Part shown: piece by piece, positions 11,540-24,000 of the stretch | How the letters are laid out: the number at the start of each line of letters is the position of its first letter | Position numbering within the stretch: the stretch's first letter is position 1 | NCBI GenBank assembly: GCA_020081605.1 | Contig: JAHREC010000028.1 | Coordinates: forward strand, 1-64,000 | Direction of reading: 5' to 3' | Source of the DNA: Albifimbria verrucaria | Taxonomy: Eukaryota; Ascomycota; Sordariomycetes; Hypocreales; Stachybotryaceae | Length of the DNA stretch: 64,000 bases | Program-made: the position numbers and the translations under genes | Notes under the pieces: generated by a model | Told to the model about the DNA's origin: nothing | What the model saw: the letters and a program-made list of their open reading frames with translations, nothing else | Databases searched by the model: none

Positions 11540-12287
11540 ACTATTGAGGATGAGCTGTCTCTTGAGTTATCAAAGTTATCCCATTTCACCATCAACTTTT
11601 GAAGCGCAGCTGCCCACACTATGACACAAGTGAATAGCTGGTTCCTAAATGGCAATATCGATGTATTCCAACTCGCAGGAGGTATGGAGTGCATCATAGC
11701 CAAAGGCAAGGAAGCCTTTGACGCTGGGGACTTTCATTGGGCTGCGGAGCTCCTCAACCATGCCATTTTTGCCGAGCCAGGCAATACAAAGGCACAGGAA
11801 GCACTCGCGAATACTTACGACCAGCTAGAGTACAGCTCGTAGAATGGGACTTGAGGAACTTCTTCGTCTCCAGAAGCACGGAGCTCCGCACGGGCAACTT
11901 TCGCACAGCAACGCAGACAGCGTCGACCGATGTGATCTGGCAACTCACCCCGAAAATGCTCTTTGACTCTCTCACGATTTAGATCAACCGCCCGAAGGCC
12001 TGATATGGAACGCTTTTCATGGACGTTATTCTGACCGACACTGGGGTTACGTACCGTATCTGACTTTCGAACACCGCTCCCATTTACTCCACGGCCAAGC
12101 AATCGTCCCCTGCCGCAATCATCCTGCCTTGCACCAGCATACAACATCCAGCGTTGGTAACGCATCGCCTCAATCCTCAGGCCTTGGAAAAGACACATCC
12201 CAGATTGATAGAGTCAAGAGAAAGTTCATGGTTTTGAACGATCTACTTGACTCCGGCGATATCAACTTCAATATGGTTACACCCTGA
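11540..12287 (+). pseudogene. Alkyl sulfatase (BDS1/SdsA type) 3' relic
   Basis: The C-terminal dimerisation and SCP2-like parts of a metallo-beta-lactamase-fold alkyl sulfatase are recognisable: SWFLNGN, then LAGG, KGKEAFDAGDFHWAAELLNH, then after a frameshift near 11842 EWDLRNFF and LRTGNF. It ends with NFNMVTP and stop at 12287, the usual family ending. The family hydrolyses primary alkyl sulfates such as dodecyl sulfate. The catalytic zinc domain with HxHxDH is missing. In-frame TAG and TGA stops at about 11980-12060 sit where Gln, Trp or Arg codons are expected, consistent with C-to-T or G-to-A changes. Confidence 0.65.
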
Positions 12288-13028
12288 TTCCCTCCTGGTC
12301 CAGTGGCAACGATTTCATCCTTGAACAAGTAAGATTCATGGCAGAAATGGCCGTTTCATTTGATTGTGTAACTGGCTGGCGTGAAGTCAATATCTAGATT
12401 ATATGAAAGAAGTAGCAAAATGACAAGTCAAAGAACTAGTATAAATCGCATGAAGCTGCACACGTAGACAAATTACGTCCAACATTATTCTGATCAAGGG
12501 TTTTGCCTTGGATCGACCTCCTGCAGTACCGCGTAGCCCCAATTATTTTCACCATGATGCCATTACGCTCGCAGCCACTTTGCTGGGACAAACACGGGAG
12601 CCCAAAGTTCACTTCTTGACGCCTGTTTTGCTAGGAAGCCTCCAATGGATCGTGACTCGGCGGAAATTGTGAGATTGTCGATGCAAAAGACGAAGTGGAT
12701 AATCGATTTGAAGTATCGTCTGCCTGGACTTGAGAACAGCACATCTCCACCGACCATAGTGATGCGGATCAGCTTACCGTTCCTCTACGTCTTGTCGGGT
12801 TGGGAGCGATACCCAAGCGAAGCCAATCGGTTCCTTTTGCGCAATGATCCACCTTAGGTGAAAACTCTGATGAGGTACCATATCGTTCCCTCGTTCTGTC
12901 GGGAGAATCAATCTGTGAATATCCTTCCACTTATTCCATCACTTCCTTAGGGCTCGCACTCTCTCAGTACTGTCTCCGCTCAATATCATGCCTCAAATAC
13001 GCGCGGAGAGTTGACAATTGGCCCCTAG
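12288..13028. other. No supported gene
   Basis: Overlapping frames on both strands at 12563-12857 have no recognisable domain. Nothing else is seen. Confidence 0.4.
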
Positions 13029-13736
13029 TCAATAGGCTGAGCCTGACGACTGACTGTGGTCAAAGTGGGTGGCTAGTGAAGCTTCGGTAGAGGGCCCAGT
13101 GATATTGTAACTGGGTGCCAAATTTGTATTGGTTATATGAGTCCAATCTCGCGTGATATCTGGGAAATCCGGTGGAAGACCATCGACAAAACCCCAAGTC
13201 GGTGCGTTCATTCCAGATCCTGCTACGCTTTCTTCTCGCCAGATGTTCAATGCGTTCGAAGACACGATATCAGGGAAGCGCATTGGGGATTTTGTGTGAT
13301 GGGTTGTGGTCGTATCCAGCTGTCTACAACTGTAGAAACAGAGGACGGCGACTTGGCTGAAGGGGTCTGATTTAAGCCCACGACTTCCCAACGCTTCGCC
13401 TCGATTCCATTGTCTTTGAGCAATTTTTCAAGTTCACGGATGTGAGATAACATGCTGGATCTTTCGCGCTCCAATTGCTGAATGTAGCCTCTTCGTTCGG
13501 TACGGCCGGTGACGCGGTCGGTGACGCAGCATTCGAGGTTCACGGCCCCACAGTGTGAACATCCCTCAGGCTGCGCATCACAACGTATCTTGCGAGCCTA
13601 TAAGAATGGAGATTAGCTGGCTTGATTGCACTGATTTTTGGCGCGATAGCAGGACTAGCACTTTGCATCTATCACATGCCTGGCTGGTCCGTGATTTTAG
13701 TTGCGACCGGTGCTTAGAATTAGATTGTTGATACAT
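13029..13736 (-). CDS. Zn(II)2Cys6 transcription regulator, frameshifted
   Basis: ATG at 13736 opens exon 1 (13662-13736), which ends CDRCK. A 64-base intron at 13598-13661 joins in phase 0 to ARKIRC, giving a complete six-cysteine binuclear zinc cluster (CDRCKARKIRC, then CSHC and C). A coiled-coil stretch follows (about YIQQLERERSSMLSHIREL), the usual dimerisation linker. A single frame change at about 13285-13300 is needed to continue to the stop at 13029 through DFPDITRDWTH. The product would be only about 230 residues, with no fungal transcription-factor middle domain. It is divergent from the bZIP relic that begins on the other strand. Confidence 0.7.
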
Positions 13737-13989
13737 TGTTTATCGGACGTCAGTTGCAACACGAAGCGCAAAGGGTTGGCGATTGGAGACATCAGGCTTC
13801 TGACTTGATTTGCATCGCACCGTACAGAGACACAGAGTTGACAAAACTGTATGACCCCGCTTTTAGCTGGCCTCTTATCAATTATTTGCTTTTTGTGCTT
13901 TGTATCCGGAGCTTGGTGTCGAACCCGATTGGCACGAGATCAACTGCATGGAACTCGAGACCAGCAGAGCTTCTGCTAGCGCTCACTCG

Positions 13990-14305
13990 CCACGACAGCA
14001 ATGACGTTGAGGTTCACTCATATTTCCATTATGTGGACAAGTATGGGTTTTCCAGGGACGGATGCCATAAGCACTGGAATGCAATCGCATCGCTGCCAAG
14101 AAAGGTCGTATACGCAAACGCGACGAAGCTTCGGCTCTTGCTTCTCGCGCACAGACCCCGGAGGACCAGAACCGATACTTGGATGTCAAGACAAACATGT
14201 GGCGCATTCCCGAAAGAGAATTTTCCTTTCAGGTCGGCTTCAGCTCGAGGAACTTCAAGGTTGAGGCGAACGTTACTGTGTCGTACCTGCTGTATAGATG
14301 TATGA
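13990..14305 (+). pseudogene. bZIP transcription factor relic (copy 1)
   Basis: In one forward frame, LECNRIAAKKGRIRKR (about 14078-14126) is a bZIP basic region (N-x7-R), followed by DEASALASR and EDQNRYL. This closely matches the second bZIP at 29.6-29.9 kb. The normally conserved Arg before NRIAA is Cys here (CGC to TGC), and a TAA lies two codons upstream, both explicable by C-to-T. Frames before and after are disrupted; the leucine zipper beyond the first turn is lost. It is surely non-functional as read. Confidence 0.65.
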
Positions 14306-16410
14306 GACTTTGTGTACACCTATCTCCATGATGGAATCAGGTCCTAAGCACCTATCATCGACGCCGAATCCAAATCCTTTGAAGCCTACGCATCAGAAAT
14401 AATCAGTTAGAGACCGCCAACACCGATCCTTAAGTACTTGTCATCTTCTTCGATACGCTGTCTAACATGACCTGAGCGTAGATCATTTAACGTCCCACGC
14501 CGCCCAAGTGAAGCGCCCGTGCAAAAACACCGCCTCGTCGGGAGCAGCCCATACCGCATATGTCCCAGAACATTTTCTACGATAAAGGCGCATCAGCACC
14601 CATGGTATCTCTAGTTACACATGCTTAAATCTGGCTAGTGTCAAACAAGACGGGCCCGCAGCTTCAAGCAGCATGACTAGTCTAAATGCCTCCCTTGTAC
14701 CTATTCCTGATGGAGGGTTGGGAGTTTAATCCGGTATCTTTTCCCTCAGTCGTAGCATTTCAGGATGTTCAACCTTTTAGTGGTATATCATGTTGTTAGC
14801 CCCTGTTTGCGCGACTTGCACCTATAAGCAATACCTCCTTCGTGGTAGTACGTGCAGTTTTCTTTACCTGTGCACTCGGTTTGTTCTGTTGGATGCTATT
14901 TCAGATCTGAGGTCGGTTTCGGACACACTCCGCAATAGCCGACAGAGTGTTGTTTCTTATTTTTGGAATTTGTGTCTTCCGAGTACTATTTCAGGATTTA
15001 CACGTCATAGGTGCTTTAGGTTTTCCAATACATACAATTAGGCTGGCGTTGATAATATCCAGCTGTTCATGAACCCTAACACGTGCGCGATCATCCATGC
15101 AGCGCAAATCACGCAAGATAGTTCCCAACGTACTATCCTCCATCACTGCAGTCTTGATTTCTCGCTGGTACGTTCGCATCCGAAGGTGAGGAGGATCCGT
15201 ACCTAAACCCATGCCGTCATGAGTTTTAGATATGCAGTGAAAATGGAGTTATGCTGTTCGGTGTGATACTCTGAGCTTTGAACGAAGTAGGCAGATGCAC
15301 CGATCTCGCTAGCAGTCGTTGTAGAAGCCAGGCGAAACACGATCGCGACACAATCATGTCGTAGCTGAGCTATACTTATAGACAGGTCATAATGTAGTGG
15401 TCATAACCACATGTTGTCAGAAGCTGACAGGAGAATGTGCTATTAGCCAATCTTACGTGGCTCATGCCTGCAACGCGGGCAAATGAGAGGCCACTGGGTC
15501 TTGCATAGCATATGATTCCACTAGTTCAGTTTGTCGCTTTATACTGGATCATTCCGCAGCTGGCATTGTTTATTTGCTGGTCAGTGAAGTACAGGTATGA
15601 GCAGATTATGCTGACTGGAATTGTAGGTATGAACTAAATTCGAAATGTGGTCGGACCTGAAATCTGACCAAACGCCCTGACTCGGAAGTGAGACACACAT
15701 GCAACATGACTCGGAGCCTCTGCTCCGCTCCATTTTTGGTGTGAGATGTTTGAAATTCAAAAGCCATCAGATAATGAGAATGCAACCGTGTGATCATTTG
15801 CATTTTCGCTGTCCTGATCTATTCACTTTCGTCAACTTTGTGGAGCATCTTTTCTCAAAGCGCCAGTCTCCGCCTTGATCCAACGATTAATGGGAGGAGT
15901 GTTGGAAGATGATATCGTTTATAGTTTATGCTGCCTAAATTTGAGGGCAGTGTTGGGTAGAGCCGAATGATCTTAAAACTACCAAGACCCGACACCTAGT
16001 GTGCCTCACAGCCCCCGGCGCCTAGTGCGCCTTACAGCAACCTGCTCCCAGTATGCCACCCGTCCCGTCCCAGCACTCAGCCTCAAGCGCGCTTCACAGC
16101 AAGCCGTCAGCGCTCAATCACCATCATGTCTAGGCTTAGTGAGCCCCTACAACAGCCAGGGTCTAGCGCACTCCCCACGCTACAATATTGAAGAGCCAGC
16201 GCCCAAAACGAGACTACTGAAGTAATTCCCTGATTTGCACTGCTGCAATCTAGTGCATATCGACTAAATAGCCAGACCTGACAGCCCATTCTGCGCTCTC
16301 GGTGAGCAGAGTGCAAATACGAGCAGCCTTACCCAAACAATCCAGGACACTTGCCGCCGCCAACTTTAGGCTCGCGCTGTCTTGTCTTCCAACGTCCCGC
16401 CTACCGAGAG
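14306..16410. other. Gene-free region
   Basis: About 2.1 kb. Small frames at 14790-15041 and 15606-15803 lack any domain. The second copy of the dispersed repeat lies at 15824-15890. Confidence 0.5.
15824..15890 (+). repeat. Dispersed repeat, copy 2
   Basis: ACTTTCGTCAACTTT, GGAGCAT, TTTTCTC, AAGCGC and TTGATCCAACGA occur in the same order as at 9490-9560. Copy 2 lacks the left arm of the hairpin. Confidence 0.7.
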
Positions 16411-17605
16411 TCAGTAAAAGATCTCTGGGGAGAGGGCAACACCATACACGACCGACCCAGCAGCTTCTGAATATATCATGGTGAAGAGTGGAGGTGGTCC
16501 CGCTAAGTCACGCCAGCTTCTGCCAGCGCGTTTGCGTTCTTTGATCTCACGTCTCAAAGCGTCTGTTTGTGAGCGATCTTCCTGAGCCTTCATGTAAATG
16601 TCGATGGCAACAGTCGCGTCGCGATAACAAGGTTTACGTGAGGTCTGTCCATTTCCCCAATTATTTAATAATTGATTCAAGCTTGGTAAATATCTGCATT
16701 ACCTGCACGTAAGCTAGCCGTCGCAGCAAATGCGTTCCTTCTTGTCTACAAATGATCCTATCCAGAGATTTGAGAGCGGCAATGATACGGGGGTCTGAGC
16801 TTGCGAGATCGCCGGAGATTCTGGTTTTGCTGAGCAATGAGATCCATTCTGTAACAACCTCTACACAATTTTGGGTAAAGAGGTTCATAGGGCTGTGGTC
16901 GACCTACTCATTAAAGACAAGCTTAAAAATCGTGTTCGAAAAAGTTACTAAATGTTGATACTATCGAGACTGCAACGTTTCAACAACCTTGCTCAGGGCT
17001 TCTCAACGCGGACGAACAATAACCGAGGTTGCTTTTACGTGAGATTTGGTTAACTCTATAATTTATATGACATTGACGGGATGCCAGATGCCGTATATTC
17101 TTTCAAGGCCACTTGCGGCTATTGTTGGGTCAACACAGGTTGGACCTGTCGAATCGCATCTAGCCAATTCATGATTAACTGAGGCTTGGTTGTCACGGCC
17201 TCAAACGATGAAGGCATAATCTCCGGGATCCCGCCGATAAGAGATATATCCGATGCGATAAGGCGATGGAAAGTGCTTTTCACACGAAGAGACTTCATAT
17301 GTTTACAATGCATAAGTTGTTGAGCGAGCATCTGGCGAGACCTGATCGTTCACCAACCCGTGGATTCTGCAAGGCCTCCCACGCTTGCTTGAGGTCCGGT
17401 CTATTCTTCGGCGGGTTTCCCGTGAAGTCAAACGGCTATTAGCATGATGTGCTCGTGTTCCCCACGAGCCAGGTGACACCACAGGTCGCACAATATGCGC
17501 TGGTTTGGGTTCAGTGTTGATCGCAACGGCTTGAGTGTCGGCTGGGCCAACGACCTGCTCGTCATTTTGTAACCCGAACAGAGCTGGTACAAACCTGCTT
17601 CCCAT
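16411..17605 (-). CDS. Unrecognised multi-exon gene, possibly decayed
   Basis: On the minus strand several protein-like frames line up: ATG 17605 (FVPALFGLQNDEQ), ATG 17331 (LAQQLMHCKHMKSL through PEIMPSSFEAV), a segment at 16703-16888 (CVEVVTEWISLLSKT), then a 58-base intron at 16645-16702 (GTAATG donor, GGACAG acceptor) that joins in phase to SRKPCYRDATVAID and KERKRAGRSWRDL. The exon after the intron ends at 16411. The parts before it are separated by stops. I do not recognise the family; it is mostly helical with a basic region near the end. It may be a real gene with further introns or a relic. Confidence 0.35.
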
Positions 17606-18176
17606 GGCAAGCCTGCCGTAGAAAAGAAAGGATTGATGTTATTAGGCTAAACTAGAGACGAAAATTCGCCCATAAGTACGGCTATGGCTCCTCGTCGGAC
17701 AGAAGACAAAATCATATCCCAAATGCGTCCATTTTTGGTAGTAGTTGATGCTTCATCAGTAATGAGGACAGCTGAAGATTATGGTTGCTGCTCAAACAGC
17801 ATCCGGTCCACCAAACCCGGATCCAAAACTTCATGGCGGGGTCGCACCAATCATAGATTTGTTTACCCAACTAGGCATGTTCAGAAAGTTAATGCAGGCC
17901 GTCGTGTATGAAGATATGAGCATGTGGTGAATAGGAGCCGCTCTCGTCCGAATAATTCGAATCGTTACACGTGGCCGATTGCTACTAGCAAGCGAAGTGC
18001 GTATTCGATTAAGTACAGAAGCTTGTGAAATTAGTAATGAATTGCCAGTGCAGCGGTAGGCATTTTTATCCGTACGCCTTGCGCCTTGCTTCTCGCTGAA
18101 AGCTTGGGCAGCTCGTCGGCCCGCGCTCTCTATATTCAGTAACTCGTAGTCCAGTAACACTCGAATTCAATCAGGA
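17606..18176. other. No supported gene
   Basis: Overlapping frames on both strands lack domains; nothing else is seen. Confidence 0.4.
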
Positions 18177-19265
18177 TCAGACAGGCTGGCAAGTTTGAAT
18201 TTCCCGGCCCCATTCCGACTTTAAGACATGTGAAGCCGTGATCCGACGTGATGAGTTCGGGTCCAGCATGCAGTAGATGACGTTGCTGCAGCGTGCCTAA
18301 GCGATGCGTGAGCCGTGAGCTTCCCCGGCATCAGGAAGGGGTGGAAGCAAGTGCAACTTACCCGACGCAGAGTCTCGAGCGGAACGAAGCCGGCCTCCTG
18401 ACGGCGATCCTCGAGATACTGGGCGTACAAATCATCCTCGTCCTTTTTCGCAATGTTCCAGAGGAAACTGCCGGTGCGCATGGCCACGTATATGATGCCG
18501 CAGGCCCATATGTCAAGAGCGCGACCGTCAAACTCGTCCTGCACGTACGCCTCGGGGCAATATACGGCTGCGAGCCACAGAGGCCAGACACCATGTGCGC
18601 ATCCTCCTCCCAGGCCGTGCGGAAACACTCGCTGTAGTCAAAGTCGCCGATCTTGAGCCTGCCGCCGGCGGTGAGAAGCAGGTTCTCGGGCTTGAGGTCG
18701 CGGTGGGCCACGCCCATCTCGTGCATGTACTGGACGCCGCTCATCAGCTGCTTGAAGAAGCAGTCGGCTTCCTGCACCTCGAATTTCCTGCCGACCTGAT
18801 CCACATGTAGAGGCTGCCGCCCGCGCAAAACTCCATGACTGTGTAGGTCATTTCCTTCTCGTCGTGCAGCAGGTCGAGCGTGCGGATCACGTTTGGATGG
18901 CGTAGCTCGCTCGAGATGCGATACTCTGACATGACCCGCTTCGTGTACGAGCTGTTCGGCTCCCCGGGCCTCCGACCGGACCTCTTGATGGCGTACAGCT
19001 CTTCGACCCCGTTTGCCGTCCACTTGCGCGAGATCCACACCGTGCCGGACGCGCCGCTGCCCAGCAGCTCCTGGCACTTGCCGTACTTATCCACGGCAGT
19101 TGCGGGTGAGTTTGCAGGCGAAGAGGGAAGTCCAAAGTCCATCAACTTCCTCCATACCGCGGATAACGTCTGCCGCTGTTTTCTTGGCTCGAGATAATGC
19201 TCGTGGCCGCCCTCAGAGCCCGAGTGCAGGATGAAGCGCTGCGGCGGCATGGCCTTGGCGTCCAT
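18177..19265 (-). pseudogene. sat4: SAT4/HAL4-family Ser/Thr kinase with two frameshifts
   Basis: From ATG 19265 the protein shows the family N-terminal motif (HEHYLEP), a glycine loop (GSGASGTVW), the ATP lysine (LYAIK), the catalytic loop [10 protein letters not shown], the activation segment ([11 protein letters not shown]) and subdomains IX-XI ([26 protein letters not shown]). A 65-base intron at 18297-18361 joins in phase to the last exon (CMLDPNSSRRITA), which ends at 18177. Yeast Hal4/Sat4 activates Trk1 and supports salt tolerance. Two single-base losses break the domain: about 18786 (before [10 protein letters not shown]) and about 18555 (after PYIAP). The DFG motif reads DFD. If the frameshifts are sequence errors this would be a complete gene of about 340 residues. 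Confidence 0.8.
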
Positions 19266-21446
19266 AGATCGAGTCGGTTTTGAAACCAAGTGTTGCTCTT
19301 GAAGATGATGCCAGTCGACCAGAATGCTAACTTACGGGGCAAAACTCAGCAACAGGCTTCGCAGCGCCCCTGGCTCGCCCCGTGGTGCCGCCTACCTTTG
19401 GTCGCTTTGCTGCGTAGCCCACGAGCAGGTCTCCAGGCCAAGGAACGCCTCTGAAAGCGATACTTGACACACTAGACCTCGCGCCACCTGGGAGATGAAC
19501 CAAAAGGGAAAAATCCGAGTGCATGGCCAGGCACCAGGGCAGAGCCCATCGCACGAGGACTCGTAGCTCCCAAGTTTAGATAAGCCGTGCACTTTGCAAG
19601 GACAAGAGGCCGGTTCCGTTGAACAATGCACCGTTGGGGTCCCATGAGCCTCCTCTGGCCAATCAGGGCAGCAATCTCCGGCTAACCGGGAACCTGTGCT
19701 GGTAAGGATATCAGAACCCGGCGAGCCCGCCCCATGTCAATCATGACAAACTTGTCACGGGAAATGGTGCGTCAGCCGGCAGGCGACCGCCCTCGTCCGG
19801 GTCGCACGTTTAGCGTCATAGTCTGAGAAATGGATGTCTTGTTTGGGTCAGCTACTCCTCCCATTAAGAGGCTCTAGGCGGCGGATTGGCCGGCCGAGTC
19901 ATGTTGGTGGTCTACGCGGCGGCGTGGGATAGCATGACGGTGCTAGTGACTGGGAGGATGTGTCTGGTTATGCCGAGCCCAGGTCTTGTGGCCTGGATCT
20001 GCCGGGAAGATTGCCCAGAACAGGATTACAACAGTCACTTTTGGCGATATTGTGAGCTGGAGCAGGACGGCCCAGATGTTGCTGGTCATCTTGGCGGACA
20101 AGCACCACTCAGCGCCAAGGCGATCGTCCGGCGGGGGTTGGCGGCATGATGTGAAAAGTTACAGGCCGTGGGCGGCTCGAGGGTTCATAAGCACTGGGCG
20201 GTTGATGCTCTGACGTAATTTTGTGCGCCTTTGGCCTAGTCCGCACGCTGCTGGAGGAGGACTAGCAGCGGCAGCCTCTACGTAACGTCGATATGCTGTT
20301 TGCAAAAGAGGAAGAGGAAAAAGAAGATTAAAAATGAATATTTATATTTAGAGCGTTATCAACGAATGTGGGGACAACCGGGACAGATGAAAAAGAAAAT
20401 CATGCAAGAAGCGGAAATAAATGAGTAAATAAACAAGTACCAACAACGACAACAATAATAATAGGAGTAGTCGCAGCAATAATAAGCAGAGATAGACGCA
20501 GAAGCTCGGCCGTCTTTTTCTTCTTGCCCCAGCATCAGTCGCCAAAAACATTATTCTAGGCATGAGGCCCTCCTCCGCAAGTGCGCAGGAACTAAGGCAG
20601 GTAACCTGTCGGCCGAGTGTTGCTTCGAAAGTCCGTGTATCCATCCCACGGCCGACCGCTGCCGCCCGAGCCCACCCTTTGTCACATTCCATATTCAACT
20701 TTGTACATGGCACGTTTTCAAGCTATGCAAGTGAGAGACGATTGTAATACGCATTTGCGACAGCCGGCAAGGACCGTAGAAGCTTACGGGCCAATTTCTT
20801 GGCAGCGGCATAAGCTGAGCGCAGGGAATGCCACACTGGAGGGCTCTATGGCTGGGTCCGGCTTGAGGCAATTTACGATATCCTGACAGGGGCTTGGGGA
20901 GTAAGCGGGGAGCTTGGTTTGCTTCCCGTGTAGTCATAAATAACCAATCACAGCGTCCTTTGAGACGAGACGGGAGGCCGCCCACATAGCCACCACGTGC
21001 ATTATCATCAAATAGCTAAGAAGATTTTCGTAGTCACTGGGTGTGTACTGGAGGACCCTAGATAATCTGAAAGCTGTGTACATCAAGAAACTCGAAGAAG
21101 TGGGAGAATTCGCAAAGTGAAATGGTATATGCAAGTCTCCAGGTTAGATTGCCACCTAATCAACTCAAAGACGCACAATAACTTGGAATTACATCCCATG
21201 TCTCGCTCGAAAAGGTCGCATGGCAGCACCCACAAATTCATGATTTTGGTCCAGTATAAATTCGGCCTTTTGCCAGACAGATGGTAACAACTAGGCAAAG
21301 TCTTTTCTTCCCTCAGCCCTGGTTCCTTTTGCCGCGCTTGGCTCCCATTTGCTTCCGCATCTCAGACACTCCAACTTTATCTAAACTCCTTTTCCATAAT
21401 ATCCCCAGCTTTGCGCTGTCAAGCCGCCGCATCCAGAGGCCTCGCG
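19266..21446. other. Long intergenic region, GC-rich then mixed
   Basis: This 2.2 kb region lies between the divergent kinase and TRK genes and so holds both promoters. The part to about 20300 keeps the higher G+C of the kinase. Purine/pyrimidine-biased tracts lie at 20300-20340 and 20440-20520. CT-rich sequence at 21295-21420 directly precedes the TRK start, as in many fungal promoters. No gene is supported. Confidence 0.5.
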
Positions 21447-24000
21447 ATGTGGGAAGGAGTCAAAACATTCTGTGCTACAAGGCTCAAGTTTATCACCCTC
21501 CATTGTAAGTAGTACAGATTCGTATGTTTGGACAAATTCGGGCACTAACTTGTATATATCATAGATATCTGGATCATATTTTGTGCCATCCTTTCGCTAG
21601 TTGTGATTTACCCCAATGGCAACCTTGCTGCCGTCGACGCGTTCTTCTTTGGCGCCAGTGCCTCGACCGAATCTGGTCTGAATACGTATGTCCATCCTTT
21701 GTCGCGTCGACATTTAGAACATCAAGGGCTGATACCTACCTTGTTGAATCTAGGGTCGATGTGAAGGATCTGAAGACATATCAGCAGGTCTACATCTACA
21801 TCATCCCCATTATCACCAATCTTGGCTTTGTCAATATTGCTGTTGTTCTCGCCCGCATCTGGTGGTTCAGACAGCAGTTGAAGACTGCTGGTAAACTCTT
21901 GCTATATCAAACACATCCGTATTCGGCTGCTGATACAGTCTTTTCAGAACCAGTTCCGCTTCGATGCAATAATGAAGACGTCGAAGGCAAGCCCCATGAC
22001 GAGGAAAACGATGAAGCATTAGGTTTGAGACGTACAGTTTTATCCGCAACGCATCCCGTCAGGTCTCCCATAATCAAATTTGATGGGGATGTACGCGATG
22101 TCCCCGAGGACCGATCCGAAGTCGCTTTACGTGTCCCGGGTCCGAGGGACCGTGAGAATGGTAATTGCAGCCATGTATAGATTTAAATAGTTGTCCATGC
22201 CCATACTGACACATCCATCACGACAGGCCAACCCGTGGTCGAGGTCGATACGTCGGCCTCAAGAAATGAAGACTATGGTAAGCAACCACGGACTCAACTC
22301 CCACCAGCTCCCGCTCTAAAACCTTCCCTCTACTATGCTTAGACGATGCTATTACCCCGGCGGAATCTTCAAGCATGCCGTCTCGACACCGTGACAGCCA
22401 TAGACTCGCTCTTAGCGCCGCTCGTTCGATTGAGAAAGCTGCTTCTTCGGCCCTTATTCTAGGTCGTTCTACCCTACTCAACCGTGCACAGCAGCGTTCG
22501 GCATCGATTGAGCGTAGAAGCATGGATCTTCCTCAGCTCTCCCGACACGTAACTGTGGGCCGCAACTCCCAGTTCCACAATTTATCGGAGGCTGACCGCG
22601 AAATTCTGGGCGGTATCGAATATCGAAGTCTCAAGCTTCTTTTCAAGATTATTATAGGTAATGAATTGTCGATATTACTTCATGCTTCGAATATACCTGA
22701 CCGTACCGAGCAGGTTATTTCTTCGGTTTGCATTTCTTTGGAGCGATTTGTCTCATCCCTTGGATCCATAATGCCGCTCCCAAGTACAAGGATTGGCTCG
22801 CAGAGAATGGCCAAGATAAAACGTGGTGGTAAGTCTTGGGAGTTCCATACCGTATTGCAATTCCAAGATGACTGACGAGCTGCGATGAACAGGGCCTTTT
22901 ATTCTGCTCAAACAATGGTGAATAACCTGGGCTTTACCCTAACACCCGACTCGATGGTGACCTTCAGAGATGCTACATGGCCTATGATCGTCATGACATT
23001 CCTGGCTTTTGCTGGAAATACTTGCTATCCTGTCCTGCTCCGTCTTATTATTTGGACGATGTCCAAGCTGGTACCCGCCGAGTCAGCCATGAAAGAGCCC
23101 CTACAGTTTCTCCTCGACCACCCACGACGATGCTACACATTGCTATTTCCTAGCAAGCCGACCTGGATACTCTTCGGCATTCTGTTCGTCATGAACTTCA
23201 TCGACGTCTTGCTCATTATAGTCCTCGATCTGGATAACCCAGCCGTTACCGACTTACCTATGGGACCCCGTATTCTGTCGGCTCTATTCCAGGCTGCGTC
23301 AGCTCGTCATACGGGAACATCTACCCTGAACTTAGCCCTTGTTAACCCAGGAGTCCAGTTCAGCTTGCTGTGTATGATGTATATTGCTATTTTTCCGATC
23401 GCGATTGCTATCCGCGCCTCAAACACCTACGAGGAAAAGGCTCTTGGAGTCTATGGCCACGAGAGCAGTCCCGACGAGACTAACAGCGTGTCTTACGTCA
23501 TGATGCACGTCCGGAATCAGTTAAGCTTCGACCTGTGGTATATGTTCCTCGGCACTTTTTGTATTTGTGTTGCTGAGTCGAAGCGAATCATGGACCTCAA
23601 CGAACCGGTAAGCGCTCAATTGATCTGTTACATGACGGCAGCTCTTTAACTAACCTATATGCCTCAAGTCATTCTCGGTGTTCCCCGTTTTCTTCGAAGT
23701 AGTCAGTGCATAGTAGGTGCAGATTCTCTTTGGTCTGCATGTTCACATTACTGACATACAGCTCCCAGTGGAAACGTCGGCTTGTCGCTTGGCCATCCCT
23801 CCGTCATGACATCCCTCTGCGGCCAATTTACTACCTTTTCCAAGTTGGTCATCTGCGCCATGATGATCCGAGGCCGTCATCGTGGTCTTCCCAACGCCAT
23901 CGACCGCGCCATCATACTCCCCAATGCTAGCAATGATGTGGCCGAGGGTGATAGGGACCAAAGCGCAAGGAAGTCATTGATGAGCAATGCCATTGAGTAG
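21447..24000 (+). CDS. trk1: TRK-family potassium transporter
   Basis: Nine exons join in frame to a 685-residue protein: 21447-21504, 21565-21685, 21754-22160, 22227-22277, 22343-22657, 22714-22828, 22893-23607, 23669-23712, 23769-24000. All introns are 50-70 bases with GT/AG ends. All four TRK pore loops are present: ASASTESGLNT (about residue 51), NNLGFTLTPDSM, ASARHTGTSTLNLA and SAYGNVGLSLGHP. A long hydrophilic loop between the first and second repeats (exons 3-5) carries Arg/Ser-rich sequence. The protein imports K+ across the plasma membrane. It is shorter than yeast Trk1 because the cytoplasmic loop is reduced, and its N-terminus starts just before the first membrane segment (KFITLH). 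No stop or frameshift is present. It is divergent from the SAT4-like kinase, whose family activates Trk transporters in yeast. Confidence 0.93.

Noticed and set aside
13736..14305. A 189-codon forward open frame taken as one protein
   Set aside because: It has no ATG at its left end, and the recognisable bZIP basic region lies in a different frame over the same bases. The open frame is a by-product.
19327..20713. Several open frames in the GC-rich intergenic region
   Set aside because: High G+C reduces stop codons in all frames; no domain or intron is seen. Treated as promoter sequence.
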